A stretch of DNA of 64,000 nt from Heliocidaris erythrogramma (GCA_025617745.1 CM046870.1:6449618-6513617); one strand, 5' to 3'. Counted from the first letter of the stretch, positions 14,482 to 29,600 are shown. Program-made: numbers and translations. Notes: generated from the letters alone by a model not told the origin.

Positions 14482-17400
14482 GAAGATGATAGTGATGATG
14501 ATGATGGTCATGATCATGATGATGATAATGAGGATGATGGTTATAATGATGGTGGTGATGATGAAAGTCATGATTATGATGATGATGATGGTAATAATGA
14601 TGATGATGGTAATAATGAGGATGATGTTGAAGATGATGATAGTAATGATGATGAAAATGATGATTATGACGATGAGGAGGAGGATGATGATAATGGTGAT
14701 GATGGCACATGAAATTACAAATGAAAAACCAATGGTTTTGATGAGTCGATGAGTAATATAGCTTGAGAAAATACTTGTTTTGCCTATTCTAGGTGGTAGA
14801 GACTGCACTGAGTAAACTGACATCGCCAACCACCGATGTGTTCTACCGTCGTCAGGCATGGGAAGTCATCCGACATTTCATTGTTAGTATGCTCAGCTTA
14901 GGTGATGAACAGAGGACCATTCAGCAGTTGCTTTTCCACACAAGGTAAGTATCTTGTTAAGAACTCATGAGAGCCAAATAATTGATTGATTGATTGATAT
15001 GATTTTATTCCTATTCCACATTTACAATGAAATTACAACAATATGTACAAATTACAAACAGTGCAAAAACAAAGAATATATGGATATGACATAGAAAGAT
15101 GACAAAAGGATATGTGGAGGAATCTACTAAAAAGCTTAGCTTGTTTGATGTAGACCCGTTAATCGAATAATGATACAATAATATGTGTTTTTAAAAAAAT
15201 ATATATTTTATTTTAATTAATCAAAGTAATTGTTTGAGAGGGAGAAAACGACTAAACGAAACATATGAACATTATATACAGTTGAGCTAACAATACAAAA
15301 TAAGATTGATGAAATAAAAGATTTTGAGTGGAAATCAGTTATACGCATTATATATAACTAATATAAAAAAGATAAATACAATATTATGGAACGAAAGAAA
15401 AAAATAAATAAAAGCAGAGTGAATTATTTACATCAGTATAAATCAGTCAAGTGTTTCTTCACAAGATATTTGAACCTACTTAAGTTAGGGGTAAGTTTTA
15501 AATTCTGTTCTAATGAGTTCCAATATTTAGGACCATTGAAAAATATACTTTTACTGGCAAAAGCTGTTTGAGTTTTGGGTAAATGATAATCGTTTGCTTG
15601 CCTGGTGTAATACCTGTGTAAAGTGCTGTTTTTTGCAAACAGTTGTTTCAAAACGAATGGCATATTATTTCTATCAAGATTGTACATGAAATGGTACAGC
15701 TGAAATCGATAAAGGTCATGAATTTTGAGAATATGATTTTGGCGAAACAAAATATCAGTATACGCTCTGTAAGATGTATGACATATAATTCTCAAAACTG
15801 TTTTCTGCAAGAGTGAAATTTTATCTAACCTGGATCTTGCTGCATTTCCCCATGCTAATAAAGATGAGAGTTGAATATAACATCAGAAGTGCTGATAATG
15901 GAAGAACATGCTTAAGTTGATGAATGACTCCAATATTTCTTATAGTTTGGCAACACTGATGTTTTACTTGTCCAAGATCCTGCATAACAATCTTCCTCGT
16001 CTTCTATATAGTAACGATTAGCCAAGATGAACTTTCTTTCAACCAATTATTCATACCCAGAATAATTTTTTTTTTAGGGTGACTATAAAAGAGTTAGTAG
16101 CTACAAAAGCAGCTGATTTCTGTAAACCAGTCACTTGGCTGGACACAAAAACTAATCCCTGCAAGCAAGTGGAGTAGATAGTAAAAATTATTTTACTCTG
16201 ATGTCACAGATATAAAAAATCGTAAAGGGGTTCCTCTCTTCAAGTAGAAATATGTTTGATTAGGAGAAGTGCTTTTGACCATTACATGAACAAGAAATTA
16301 AACTTTTTCTTTGAGGGATATAAGTAACTATTTCACTGGATAATAGTAAATGATATTGCATTAAAGATGATATTCATTTCTAATTGTCTAGCTTCCATGA
16401 TGGTGAGATCCCGAGGACTACAAGTCATGCATACAAATGCCATGATCAGCTCTCTAGGATATGCTTCCAGAATGCATTAACATCTATGATAGGTGAGTGG
16501 TATAGTGTTTTTTTCCTTATAATGAGAATAAAATTCCATTCTCGGGGAACTCCAAGCTTTATAGCTCCATACATTACTGCACACATGAGAGATTACTTTT
16601 GTTTTTTGGGGTGATAGTATTGATTTGCAAGCCCTGCTAGAATTTAAAACTAAACAAATATCAAGAAAAATGACACTTTTGATGACAATTTGTGTTCACT
16701 GTTCCACAATTCTTGGTAACGTATGGGACACCAAATGACCAAATACCTTGGAATTGCCCTCATGTATAATGCACAGCACACCATGGTATAACATCCCTAT
16801 GCACTTCCAAAGAGCTTTAGAAATATGATAGGTATTATGTTTTTTCAATAGTGGACTTGTTTAGCATGTATGAAATTGTGAATTGAAATTGCTTCAGGAA
16901 TTTATCAATATTGGTGTAATTGGCAGTATATAAATTTACCAGAGTTAAAAATGGAGATCTAAATGGATTATATGTGAGAAACCCTGACTGCTTTCTTACA
17001 ATATACAATTGTATTGTTGAAATGAATTCTTTGTCTGAGAAATTTAAATATCTTATGGGGTGTTGCAAGAAAGTTGCGATTGAGTTCCAACTGATCGGTA
17101 CTGACCAATCAAAATCATTGTTGCAAGCGCATCTTCTTGAATGGGCAGACCCTGAACCATTCAGAATGGCTGTTCCAATTTGCTTTACAATTTGCAGTCG
17201 ATTGCAACTTTCTTGCAACACCCCATTAGATACATAGACTTTGTAGAACGGTAAATACGACTATTTGTTGTGTAAACAGATATCATTGAACTATTGACAT
17301 GAAAATGAGGGAATTGTAATCCCCCATGTGAGAAAAAACCAAAAAGGGGAAAATGACATGACCCACACACTTAGTTGATTTACTATATGACCATTAATTT

Positions 17401-20400
17401 ATCAGATACTGTTTTAAGCCGATAATTTTGCAGATGAGAGGGACACAGACATTTTTGTAAGTTCATATTTTCGTGATAATCCCCTTATGATTCATGTTCT
17501 CATATGCATTTCGACCCTACAACAATTTCCAAAATTCACAAAAATAAAACCCTCATGAAAGCAGTGGCTTCTACAGTACATGAAGTACAAGTGTGTTGTC
17601 TTTCTCTTTTGATATAGTATCAGCTACCATCAAAGATCTCCGTCCTAGTTCGCTGCCCTTCATGATGAACGTAGTCAGGCACATTACACTGGTGGCTGTA
17701 GCTCAACAAGCAGGTAAATTACTGGTTGTAAGAAGTATGCCCTGACAACGATTGATCTGTAGGCAATTTCCTACTCTATCCGAATTCTTAACTTACAGCC
17801 ATGGAAAAACACTGTACCTGACCCTAATTCTAACTGGAAGCCTATCCTGAAACCCAATTTCAACCCAATTTCAACCCAGTACTGTATTTTAGAAAGAAAT
17901 TCTTGAGTAAATATCTTTTCACAAAATGGTCTGACCAGCCGACTAGCTTGTCTCAACAACAAAAGAGAAAGAAAGAACGAAAGGGGGGGGGGGGGCAACA
18001 TGAGTTTTTGCGCATAATTAGATTTCATTTAATTTTGTTTGTGCTTTCTATTTGTGAGATATATGTATTTCCATGATAGTACAGAATGAAAACAATTATA
18101 TAGATTCTCCTGATAGAGTTTACAAGGGAGAGAAAGAATTTCATTTGTTCTAAATCAGAGCGCTCTGTTCCTCTTCTAGGTCCGCTTCCTACAGCTCACA
18201 GTCGTCAGAAGTCACTGAACGATAACATGGACCCTCATGTATTGGTTGATGCTATATCAGCGTGCATGGCCCACGAAGAGAAGGAACTCTGCAAGACTGG
18301 CCAACTTGCCATGACAGTCATTGTAGAGACTGCTGCCGCTGTGATGGGCAGTAAAGCTCGGGTGAGTTATTAAAGATTTGTTTTGTTTTTACTTCAGGTG
18401 CTAAGAAAACGAGTATATTATTTATGGCTTTCTGATACCGTGATATGCGGACAGGCAGAAATGATCACAATTTTTGATAGTATACAAATGATAGAAGCAT
18501 TGTATTGAATTGAAGTTATTGATTTATCTGCCATTGCAACAGAAATCATCTTTCGTTTATTAAAGAACAAAGTAACACAGAACAGGGAAGTGTAAAGAAA
18601 ATCAAGACTTTGATTACAAATTTTCAAGAATCATGTTCTCTGTTATCTCATATAGGCATGTCAGCTGTCAATCTTTGAGTACGTTGCTGATCGCATGTGT
18701 AACTGCTGCTATGAACGGGCCTGGTATGCCAAGCTTGGTGGATGCATCGCTATCAAGTTCATGATGGAGAACATGGATATGTGTTGGGTACAGAGTCATC
18801 TTTATCTATTCCTCAAGGCACTTCTCTTTGTCATGATGGATCTTACTAAAGAGGTGAGTCTAATTAGCGGTGATTGGGCCGTGACCAATCTCAATCTTGA
18901 ATCTTCGGTGTCTTGGTCTTTGTCTCGACCCGGAGATGTATTTGTAATGTACGTGATAAGTTTTCCCCCTGATCTTGGTCTCAGGACCTTTGGTCTAAAC
19001 TACAGCACCGCTAATTAGCTTTATTGTAGTAGCAGACATGCTGGATTTCACTAAACTGGTATAAAGTCAAATTACTTTTCTGTAAAAGCAGTCAGAATCA
19101 TGTTTTTTTTGCAAGAGGGATCTAAAGACACATTAATTTAACAGGTTTTGTTGGCAATTTCAAACAGATGCGGTGGATAAGCACATGAATGGACACTCCT
19201 TCCTTGTGAATTTAGAAATGTAAGGTGTCACTTTTACCGTCCTTCCTTTTGTTTCCATGCTGTAATTAGTGCTACTTTGGATCATGCTATAATATAAAAT
19301 GTCTTTGAACCCACTGACTTCTGAATTCTCTCATCGTCGTAAGATTAATAGAGGAACCACCTGGGGAGCGTTTCATCATGCGTTTTGTCAGTGATATTTA
19401 CCGACAACCGTTATAAGCTACTGAAATCCTTGCATCTGATTAGCTGAGAGCAAATTTGTCAGTAAAAATCATTGACAAAACGCTTGATGAAACGCTCCCC
19501 TGGTTCCTCTAGGCAATGGGTTACCGGATAATGGATACAACAGATTAGACGGATATAGAAAATGAAAGGGTATGTTGTATTTTCCCTTCAGGTATCGAGT
19601 GGGGCTTTGAACATGGCTAAGAGCAACGTGGATCTTGTGTTGAAGCTCTGTGCCACCCCACCCACAGGAGCAGATGCGGAGAATCCCAAGCTAGCGGTAG
19701 CCCAACAGAAGGCCTTCCATGATGTCACGAGGGAGCTGGTCAGGGAAGTCACCTCACCTAACCAGACGGTCAGAGAACAGGTATAAACTGGGATTAAACT
19801 AGTGGAGGGGGTGTCGAGGGGGAGGGGAAGTTGTAGGTCATAGGTCATAGATGTAGAGAACCAAAAAGCTACATTAGCTTTAGCTCAACAGAAAACTTTT
19901 CAGGATGTCACAAGGGAGTTGGTCAGAGAAGTCACTTCATCCAACCAGACTGTCAGGTAACAGTCATATATATAATATATATTGGGGAGGGTAAGGGGAG
20001 GTCATAGGTCATACATGTAGGTCAAAGGTCATACATGTACATGTAGATCATAGACTGTAGATGTAGAGAACCATAAGCTAGCTGTAACTCAACAGAAAGC
20101 TTTCCATGTCACCATGGAACTAGTCCATTATTTAATGTAGTTAAACCCTGTTAACTGGTAACATTATGTTTTTACTTTTGGGTATATCTACTCTCTAAAG
20201 GAATTAATGTCTTTATCATTGTGTTTCCATGTAAATCAGGCAATGGATTCCCTGCGATGGCTTGCAGACTTCACCAACAAGAAAGTAATGGAGATCATGT
20301 CTCCCCACAAGGAGGTCCTGGCAGACATGATCCCTCCTAAGAAGCATCTGTTACGTCATCAACCTGCCAACGCACAGCGAGGGTTGATGGACAGTAATAC

Positions 20401-23400
20401 GTTCTGTACGACGTTGGAGCCAAGACTCTTCACCATGGATCCAACCATACCTGAACACAAAGTCTTCTTCACTGAAGTAAATAATTTACAATATTCTTTG
20501 TATAATGTCAATATTTCTGTATCTTTCTGTGTAATAGACCGGTTCTGTAATGTATTCAAATTTATGCACATTTCTTCTCTGAGCACCTAGTGACGAGCTA
20601 TTCCATTGATAAATGAGCCTTAATGCTTGAAATCCAGTTTGCATACATTACTTGTTACTATGTCCAGCATGCCTCTGGCAAGCTTTCAGGTTGTCAAGAA
20701 CAACCTTTGTTTGAAAGGTATCTATAAAATTTGCCTACATTACCGAAGTGGTCTATTGATCATTTATTATGCGCATCATAGAATGAAATAATGTTGCCTC
20801 TACCTAACTGGGCGTTGTGGCGTGCGCCTGTAATCCAGCTACCAGTGGAAGTTATAAACTGATTCAGCGGACCCAGGTTCGAGACTGAGTGACGTCTTTC
20901 GGATGGTGACGTTAAAGGTCGGTCCGAGACGTAAATAATCATATCTGATTGATACACGTCTGTAAAAACCCAATTACACACACACACCTGTATCTGTTAT
21001 CATTATCTTCATAGTACACTCTTTGAATGACATCAGTGTTTTGCAGTATTTATTATCATCATCATTTCTTTTCATTTGGGTAATAATCTTTTTTTATTGA
21101 ATGAAGATGAATTGAAGGCCAATATTTAGCACTTCCAAAAAATTGGGCGGTTCAAGAAAAGAATACTCCCACTTAATCTCTGAAATACATTTTCTGGTCT
21201 TGTTTCTTTTCTATTTAATAGCTGATGAACCTTTGTGAGACTGAGGACTCGGGACTTGTCAAGCTGCCATGCTACAAGGCAGTACCGACCCTCGTGCCTC
21301 TACGCATCAGTGCTCTTAGTAATTTATCACCTTTCACTATGAACACGATGACAAAGAGAGCGGACAAAATATACAGCTCCTCATTGTACCCTCTACAATT
21401 GCTCTGGTAGACAAAAGAACATCCCTTGGTTGCTATTATGCAAAATTAGTAGATCAAGTGAATATGCATGTGACACTGTTCTACATACTTTTACATAAGA
21501 GCAATCAAGGGATGTTCTTTTGTCTACCAGAGCAATTGTGGAAGGTACAATGAGGAGCTGTATATTTTGTCCGCTTCTTTGTTCGCCATGTTCATAGTCT
21601 TTCCTTCCATTGTTACCAGTACATGCACAAACATGATCTTCAACAATTTAGTGCCATCTGTGCAACTCATCTATGACAATATTGGTGGCTTCCTATATAG
21701 CACTCCTGACTATCATGTCATAATGCTCCTGAAGCTCAAATTATTTTTGAAAAGTTGGTTTGTTTTATGCGTATGAATATTCAATAACGTTTGTCTGCCT
21801 GGTCGGAGGTGGGGGCGGGGGGGATGTCAGTGAACAACTTTGGTCTGCAAGTTGGGAGACCACTAAAAATAATTGTGACTTGCCATTATTTTCAGAACCC
21901 ACATTATTTTATGCACATTTGAAGAAAGGAAATTATCATTGTTCACTTCGTACTAAGCATATGATATACTTTTGAGATTAACACAACTGATGGAGATATT
22001 GTGAGAATCACAATTTTCATAAATATTTGCTTTGATTACAAATTTAGAGTACATGTAGTTTTACAAATGCACGTCTTTAACGAGATTACTTCCTTGTATC
22101 TTGTGTAGATGCTCTGGCAGCATGTCGCTACATTCCTCAGGCCAGGGAACGGATCTTCAAGATCCTCTTCAATGCTCTCAACTCTAACGTGAGTGAACTT
22201 CAAGAGGCTGGAGCTAAATGCATGGAGAAGGTACGTCATAAAACATTGGTCTAAGGTCGTATGTTTGCATTAGTTTGATAGGAGATGTAGAAACAAAAAG
22301 ACAAATTCATGTCAAAGGGCAAGTCCACTCTGGCATCAAGTTGGCTTAAACAAAAACATTAAAAATTAAAGAAGTAGATCACTGAAATTTTGAGGAAAAT
22401 GCAATTAAAAAATTAAAAAATATGAGTTTTCATAGTCGTTATCAATCATATGTACTTGGCAACTCTGTGACATGGCTTTTGAACACCTTTCCCATTTGCT
22501 CTCTACTAAATAAAATCATGACTTTCTATTTTTTCAAAAGAAAATATTTAATTCCCCATGTACCCAAGGTTTGATTTATTGCAAATATGTGTCTTACACA
22601 ACACCTGTATGAAATAGATCTAAATTTAAGAAATTTTCAGTACAAAGCAAAATATGTGATTTTTTGTGTGCGACTTTGTTTAATGTTTTTCTAAATGGAA
22701 AATAAAAAGACTCTGATAAGTTATTGTTTTCTCCTTCTTCAGTTCATTGCTGGTCAGCCCGTGGAGATGGAGTTGGTGCATACCAGTGTCCGTCCACTGC
22801 TCCTAATGTTAGGTGATCATCGGACATTGAATCTCAACGTCATTCAAAGACTACACAGCCTTACACAGCTCTTCCCGAATGCCTTCAATGAGAAACTCTG
22901 TGAACAGATGCTGGTAAGGATACATCTCCAATGTCATCTCTGACCTGACATTTGCTCCAACAACAATTGCTCCAGGCTTTATTTGATCAAATGTGTAAGG
23001 TTAGGGTTGAAATTAGGTTTTAGCTTAGTTTTAGGGTTAGCGTTAGGTAAAGTGTTTGCTACAGGGGTAAAGTCAGGAATGTGACTGCAGAGCAATTGTC
23101 GCCAAAGCACATCTCGTAGAACCCTTAATGAGAGAAACTGATAGATATATTGATAGATGGTTATTAATGTTACCTACATGATTTTCTTTTTATGTGACAA
23201 TGCACATAGCTGTTGCCAAAGCCTTATAATGAAAACAGGTTCCTTCTATTCAAGCAAGTAATTGTTAGTTATGAGTAAGCATTTGCTTGCATGGAGAATG
23301 TATTTGTGCTTGTGTGCTTGACATGGCTAGGCTTTTGCCACACATAGTTGGGGCCCCTATATGAGGATGTCGTTTTCTTGTATTGCTAGGGTCATCTGAA

Positions 23401-23638
23401 GAAGTGGCTTGAGACGACTGTGATCAGCCAAAAGAACGGTCAGAAGTCAACGGACAGTCTCAAGATCTGTACAGCCATCCTCAACATCTTCCATGCCATT
23501 CCTGCTGCATCGGCAAAGATCCTGGAACATCTCCTGACTCTGGTCATCAAGGCTGAAGGAGCTCTCAACATGGAGGTAATATTATCAATAGAATCATCAT
23601 GATGCAAGATAACATTTAATTATTATTATGATGATGAC

Positions 23639-23671
<33 letters not shown>

Positions 23672-26600
23672 CGGCCATATTTACCCAGGTGTTAGCCCCA
23701 TCATTATTGATACTGTTCTCCCTGAGGACCCTGCACTCATATTATTACCCCAGCTTTAGCCGACCTACTATGATAAGGTGCTTAAGCTTTCAGGAAATTT
23801 CTTACTACCGGGGTACCCATTTACTTCACCTGGGTGGAGAGTGGCAAATGTAGATTAATGTCTTGCCAAAGGACGTTAGTGCTGTGGCAGGGACTCGTGA
23901 GCTTTACAGTCCGTTAAATTTTCCACTTGACCAAAACACCTCCACAATACACTTTGAAGTGACATAGGATATCCTATATGACATTTGCTTTACTGCTCTG
24001 ACTTCAGTCATTTAAATTCAGAGTCAAAGTTCAAGGGTCTGATGTTGTTCTGTACAGGTTGGGAGTCCATTCCGTGAGCCTCTCCTGAAGTACCTCTTGC
24101 GCTACGCCCAACAAACAGTGGATCTGTTCCTACAGGAGAACAACCTGAAGAATCATCAGCTCAGTCGCATGTTCAATGTAAATACCTATTTGGTTGTTTT
24201 TTTTTACATACTTCAATTACAATATGGTCCATGGTGTCATTATTATACTATAAAAAAAAAAACCAGAAACTTTCATGACATGAAACTTGCGATATTGTTT
24301 AAACGACAGCGATTTTTGCAGCAAGAAACTTTTGCTAATAGCAAAATTCAATGTTGTGTCAGTCATGATTAAATTAATTTGCGACATGAAACTTTTGCAC
24401 ATCTTAACCACTTGCAAAATTTGTGAACATTTCATGTGCACGAAAAGCTCCTGGTTTTACATTACCATGCTTCGTAGTAGTAGTTTTCAGTGTTAATAAT
24501 TTTTCTGAGTTTTATATATATTTTCTAAAAGTTCTTATCAAGCTGAACATGTATTTTTGGTTTAAATTCACTGTTTATAAAAGAGTCTTGGATGATTTCT
24601 GCAATGTATGTTATAACAGGAGTAAAGCTGATCGTGAGTTCTAGGGCCCGTTGCACAAAGAATTGCGTTTAAACGCAACTCGAAAAATCAAAGGCAAGTC
24701 CTTAATGCGCACTTCTGATTGGCTGAAAATAAAGTTGCGTTTGATTTTGTATTTCTAGAGAAGTTGGTTCAAAATTTGAATTGTTCATCAGATCATTCAG
24801 ATGGGTTACTTGGACCAGAAAAATATCAACAAATTAATGAAACCGTGCTAGAAATCACATTTCCTGGAAAGCACAACGAACATTAAGGCATACATGTATT
24901 ATAATATAAGACCATTTGGCACGCACGGACATGGCTTTAGTGTGCAGTAATGAATGATTGCGACTGATTTCTCTATGCACAGTACCTGTTGAAGCATGAG
25001 TTAGCCGAGCCTCTGAGATCAGCCATTCAGAAGAACCCAAGCAAGCTCATCAACCTTGCATTCAGTAAGACACAGGTGAGTTCTTATCCAAATCATCAAA
25101 AATTCAGTTGTTAAGATTATTAAGTTGAATATCGATCATTGCATCGTTATAGAGACTGTCTAAAATCAATTTGGAAAGGTTGATAATCTAGTAGATTAGT
25201 AGTAATATGAATTAATTAATGTATGTTTTAAGGTCTTGGAACCATGAAGGTCATGACAAATTGACTCAATCTTCTGGAAAATCACATGCAGTGAATAGCA
25301 TTGCACACAGACACAGATTTGAGTAGTTGGGACTACGCACACATTTGGCATCAAAATTCTGTTCAAAGTCGTTATCAGGTACATGTATACTACTGTATTT
25401 GTTGTGATTGGTAACGTGTAGGACAAATTAACTTGGACTTGCCTGTGTACGATCTGGATCTGCTATAGTTATATGCATGTCTATGTACATGTATGCATGT
25501 GTGTGTAATTGGGGTTTTACAGACGTGTATCAATCAGATATGATTATTTACGTCTGGGACCGACCTTTAACGTAACCGTCATTCACATTGGACTGTAACC
25601 TTGTCTATCTTATCAGTGTTTATGGAATATACTATTAATGGAACCAAACATATGTGTTAAGCCCGGATATAGCCCACTTAGGTGCTGACAGGGCTTTAAA
25701 CCACATATCACTCACTCACTTAACGTAACCGTCCGTAACTCAGTCTCAAACCTGGGTCCGCTGAATCAGTTTATGACTTCCACTGTTAGCTGGATTACAG
25801 GCGCACGCCACAACACCCAGTTAAATGCATAAAATATGTATCTCTTATATTTTCAAACCTCTTACAGCCTCCAGCTCGCCCAACAAACTCTGGAGAGAAG
25901 TTTTTATTGGAGCTTCAGTACCAGTCCATTCGTATCTGTGCAACCCTGGTGAAAAATGACAAGGAATGGCTTCCGCAAACACCCACTGTGGTAAGACCAA
26001 GATCTCACAAGTTACTGTTTAGTAATATCTGTTCTAACAAGATATCCACCTGTATTAAGCAGGGACTAGGTCTAAATAATCAATATTTCTCGCTGATGTC
26101 ACATGGGAACTTTAATTTTAACTATCCCAAAATAACTTGAATTGTTTTCATTACTTTGAAATATGAGCTGTATCCTGAATCCTGTATTTTAAAATAACTG
26201 TAACCCCTACTCTGTTTGGCTATGTGGAACTCCTTTGGGAGGGGAAGGGGCTAGACTTGAGGGATTTCCTCAGAATTTACACTGATTTCCAAAAGTATGA
26301 AACAAAAAAAAAATGATTTTCATAAACTTTTTTTGTGAAAAGATGTACAAGACCTGTTGAAAAAGTCAGAAAGGGGTTTTTTTTTTGTAAAATGCACTCA
26401 AATTTATCTTAAGGGACTTCCCAGCCCACCCCCCCCCCCCCTTCCCCTGCACTGCATACTTTGGTGGTAGGGGTCCAGTAGATGTAAATCATTTTCAAAT
26501 TAATAGGGATAAAAGAAGTTCCATATTTATAGAGACTGGAATTGATCCTATTTCGTTTACAAAGCTTATGTTCACCCATGTTTCTTCTTCGGCAGTTTGT

Positions 26601-29600
26601 TCATCTTCGTCGGATCTGGGTATCTGATGCATTCCAGGAGCGTCATCGTCATGACAACCAAGGTGTGCATCACTGGGAGGAACCTAAACTTCTCGTCAAG
26701 TGTTTGCTCAACTATGCTCAGTAAGTAAAGAAATCATAGTAGTTCCGAATTTTCTAAAGGTCAGAATGAATCAGCTTTGCCTCCTCAGTTATCCTTCCCT
26801 TTCTCTTTCACATATTTTAAAACAAATAAAAATGGATATTAAGTGAACCAGTGTGAATAGAAAGTACAGAATGGAACAAAAAAAATTGCCACTTCATAAA
26901 CAAAAATAGTGATTTTGAATTGCACTTTGCTTTGCCAATTTAGAGACTTTAATGCTTATTTTCATTTTTTTTTTCTATTCATATATTTTTGTTGGTTTTT
27001 TTATTTTGTTATTTTGTAAATAAAGTTTGTTGTTGTGTCATCATTAGTTATTTTCCTTTTATATGTATTATTTACAAAATGGAAAGGTATTGCAATGCTT
27101 CAAGCTTTAGCTTATATTGCCATGCCTCTGCATGTTGCTACATTATCCATATATTGTACCTGTATTATGATCATATTTGCCTTTTAATTCTGTTATTGAG
27201 TTACTCATACTTATTCTCATTTTTTTTTTTTTTGTCATAATGATCATACTATGCAATGCCATGTACCATGCAGAAATGATAAATAAATAAATTCATTCAT
27301 TCATTCTGATTCATGGATGGCACGGTGTGCTGTAACAGTAATGTACTCAAATTATTTATTTAGAGGGCTCTTTCTGTTCATGTATTTTGTGAAATTTGTT
27401 GCATTCTGGATCAACTCCAGACCCCCAAACTCTTTAAATTTAGACGTGAGGCCCATGCACAAGGACTAAAAATTTCACCCCCTGCTCCCCCCTGTGAAAA
27501 ACTTAATGTTGAGCCCTGAATAAACTAAGCTGTTTAGAGGATGTCTTCGATGTTTATTTCTTCCTACAGGCAACATCCATCTAATGTTGAGCTTCTGTTC
27601 CAGTTGCTTCGTGTCTTCAGCAACCGATACCTGCCAAACTTCCAGTTCCTCAGGACATTCTTAGAAGAGACAGTTGCACAGGTAATCCCTTCAAATCTGT
27701 TGTATGAGTAAATCCTGCCCCACAACTGCCCATTGAACAATGTGCTTATGTGATAACAACTATGTTTTTTTTTAATTCACGAAACAAACCGTTACCCTCA
27801 TGGTGCAGTTTATTCATACGGAATATATCTTGTTCCCATTTAATAATAATAAATCGCAATTATAAGTATATAATATATAATCTGTTTATGACATTTTGTT
27901 CAAAGACTTGTGGCACAGAAAATTATAAAAAAACTGGAGCTGCTTAACCCCTTCCGTGCCGTGAGCACCAAATCCCGAACAGGAATGTAATGTTCTACCA
28001 CAAGTGTGGACTAAAATAAGCTGTTTATTTCTTCATGAAACAGAATTGGGTATTACAGTGTAATTAAGTTCCCATGGACGATATTCAAAGGTAGATTTTA
28101 TGCAACAAGGAATAAATACCCTAAATTAGGCTCTTAACGGTTAAGAAAAATTTCTGATCATTTTTCATAAACCTAGTGGCACAGAAGGAGTTAGTATGAG
28201 ACATCACTTTACAAACAATTGAAAGGTCAAAAGGGTTACTCGGTCGAACAGAAGAGAACCATCTTTTTCTAGTTTGTGGAGTTGTTCCATGATAGGAGCT
28301 TCCCACAAGAATTGAATGCTACAGAATTGAAAGCTAAAGCTGTGAAATAATGTTAGCCATACTATACGTCAATGTTCAAGCCATCACATAAAAACAGTAA
28401 AAAAAAGGTCAAATGTCATAGTTCAAAGATCAAATGTTGTATTGTGTTTTATGATCACTAGGGCTACTCGGTTGAGCAGAAGAGAACGATCTTCTTCAAG
28501 TTTGTGGAGCTGTTCCATGATAAGAGCTTCCCACAAGAACTGAAAGCCAAGGCTCTCCAGTACGTCATCATCCCCATGTTTGCTGCATCCTTTGACAAGG
28601 GAGAAGGAGACAGTGTAAGTTATCAGTCACTATTTCTTAACCCTTTCAAGACAATTGACCACATTTTGTGGTTTGCCTCAATAACTTTTGATTCAGAGCT
28701 CTAAAAAATATACCAGATGCATGAGCAGAAGGGACAAAATTTCTGCACATACTATGTCCATTTTGTTGCATGACCATATTGCATTTGATACAAGTAATTT
28801 CTAAAGGAGAATAAGCTTTAAAATCCTTAAACTGGCAACACATTGAGAGCTTCAAAATCATTGTTTTTTTAATCAAAATTGGCCATTTTTGTCTGCTTTA
28901 ATTTTCTGCTTATTTTGGTCCCTGGCGGAGGTATAAACCATGGTTTAAACCATGGTTTAAGATAAACCTCCTTCATGAATTCGGGCCATCGTCTTTATAT
29001 ACAGGTGGTCCTTATTATATCATTATATGACCTTCAAACTGACGTATTTTCCTTAAGATGTTTCAAAGCGATCTATCAATAGATGAAGTTTAAGCTTGTT
29101 GTTTGTACAGTTGATAGGTGGCCCACCCAACCCTGGTCAGGACAGCCCTGATAACCTTGTGAGTGTGTTCATCAGTAAGGTCATCGACCCTGAGAACCCC
29201 TACGGAACATCGGACTCTGTCAGGATCCTACTTCTACAGTTTGCTGCCCTCTTGGTTGAGAGAGCTGCTCCACACATCCATGATGCTGCTGACAAGTAAG
29301 GCCTTCTGTTTTTATTGCAAAATTTGTTATCTTGTCTTTGGTAGAATTACATACTTGATATCAAATGGATGGTTTGAAATAAGTAAGATGATAGGTGATT
29401 ACAAGTCGATACTGGCAGGATTTTCGGCAGATTAGTTTCCCTTGGTCCAAATTAAGCCAAATTTCAGAAGTTGGTCTTGAAGGACCAAAGCAGTTTTGAA
29501 AGTATATATTGATATATTTATTGTATCCCCCGAACTAGTGTTCGGGGATACTATGGATTTGGCATTGTTGCGCCGCGCCCGCGTCCGCCGCAGAGATTTT

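Noticed and set aside
14198-14859. Long open frames of poly-Asp, Met, His or Ile
   Set aside because: Six-frame artefacts of the GAT microsatellite; exon 16 uses a clear acceptor after it.
15433-15810. Minus-strand host protein gene
   Set aside because: Sequence is the C-terminus of a non-LTR reverse transcriptase with a tailed 3' end; a dead LINE fragment.
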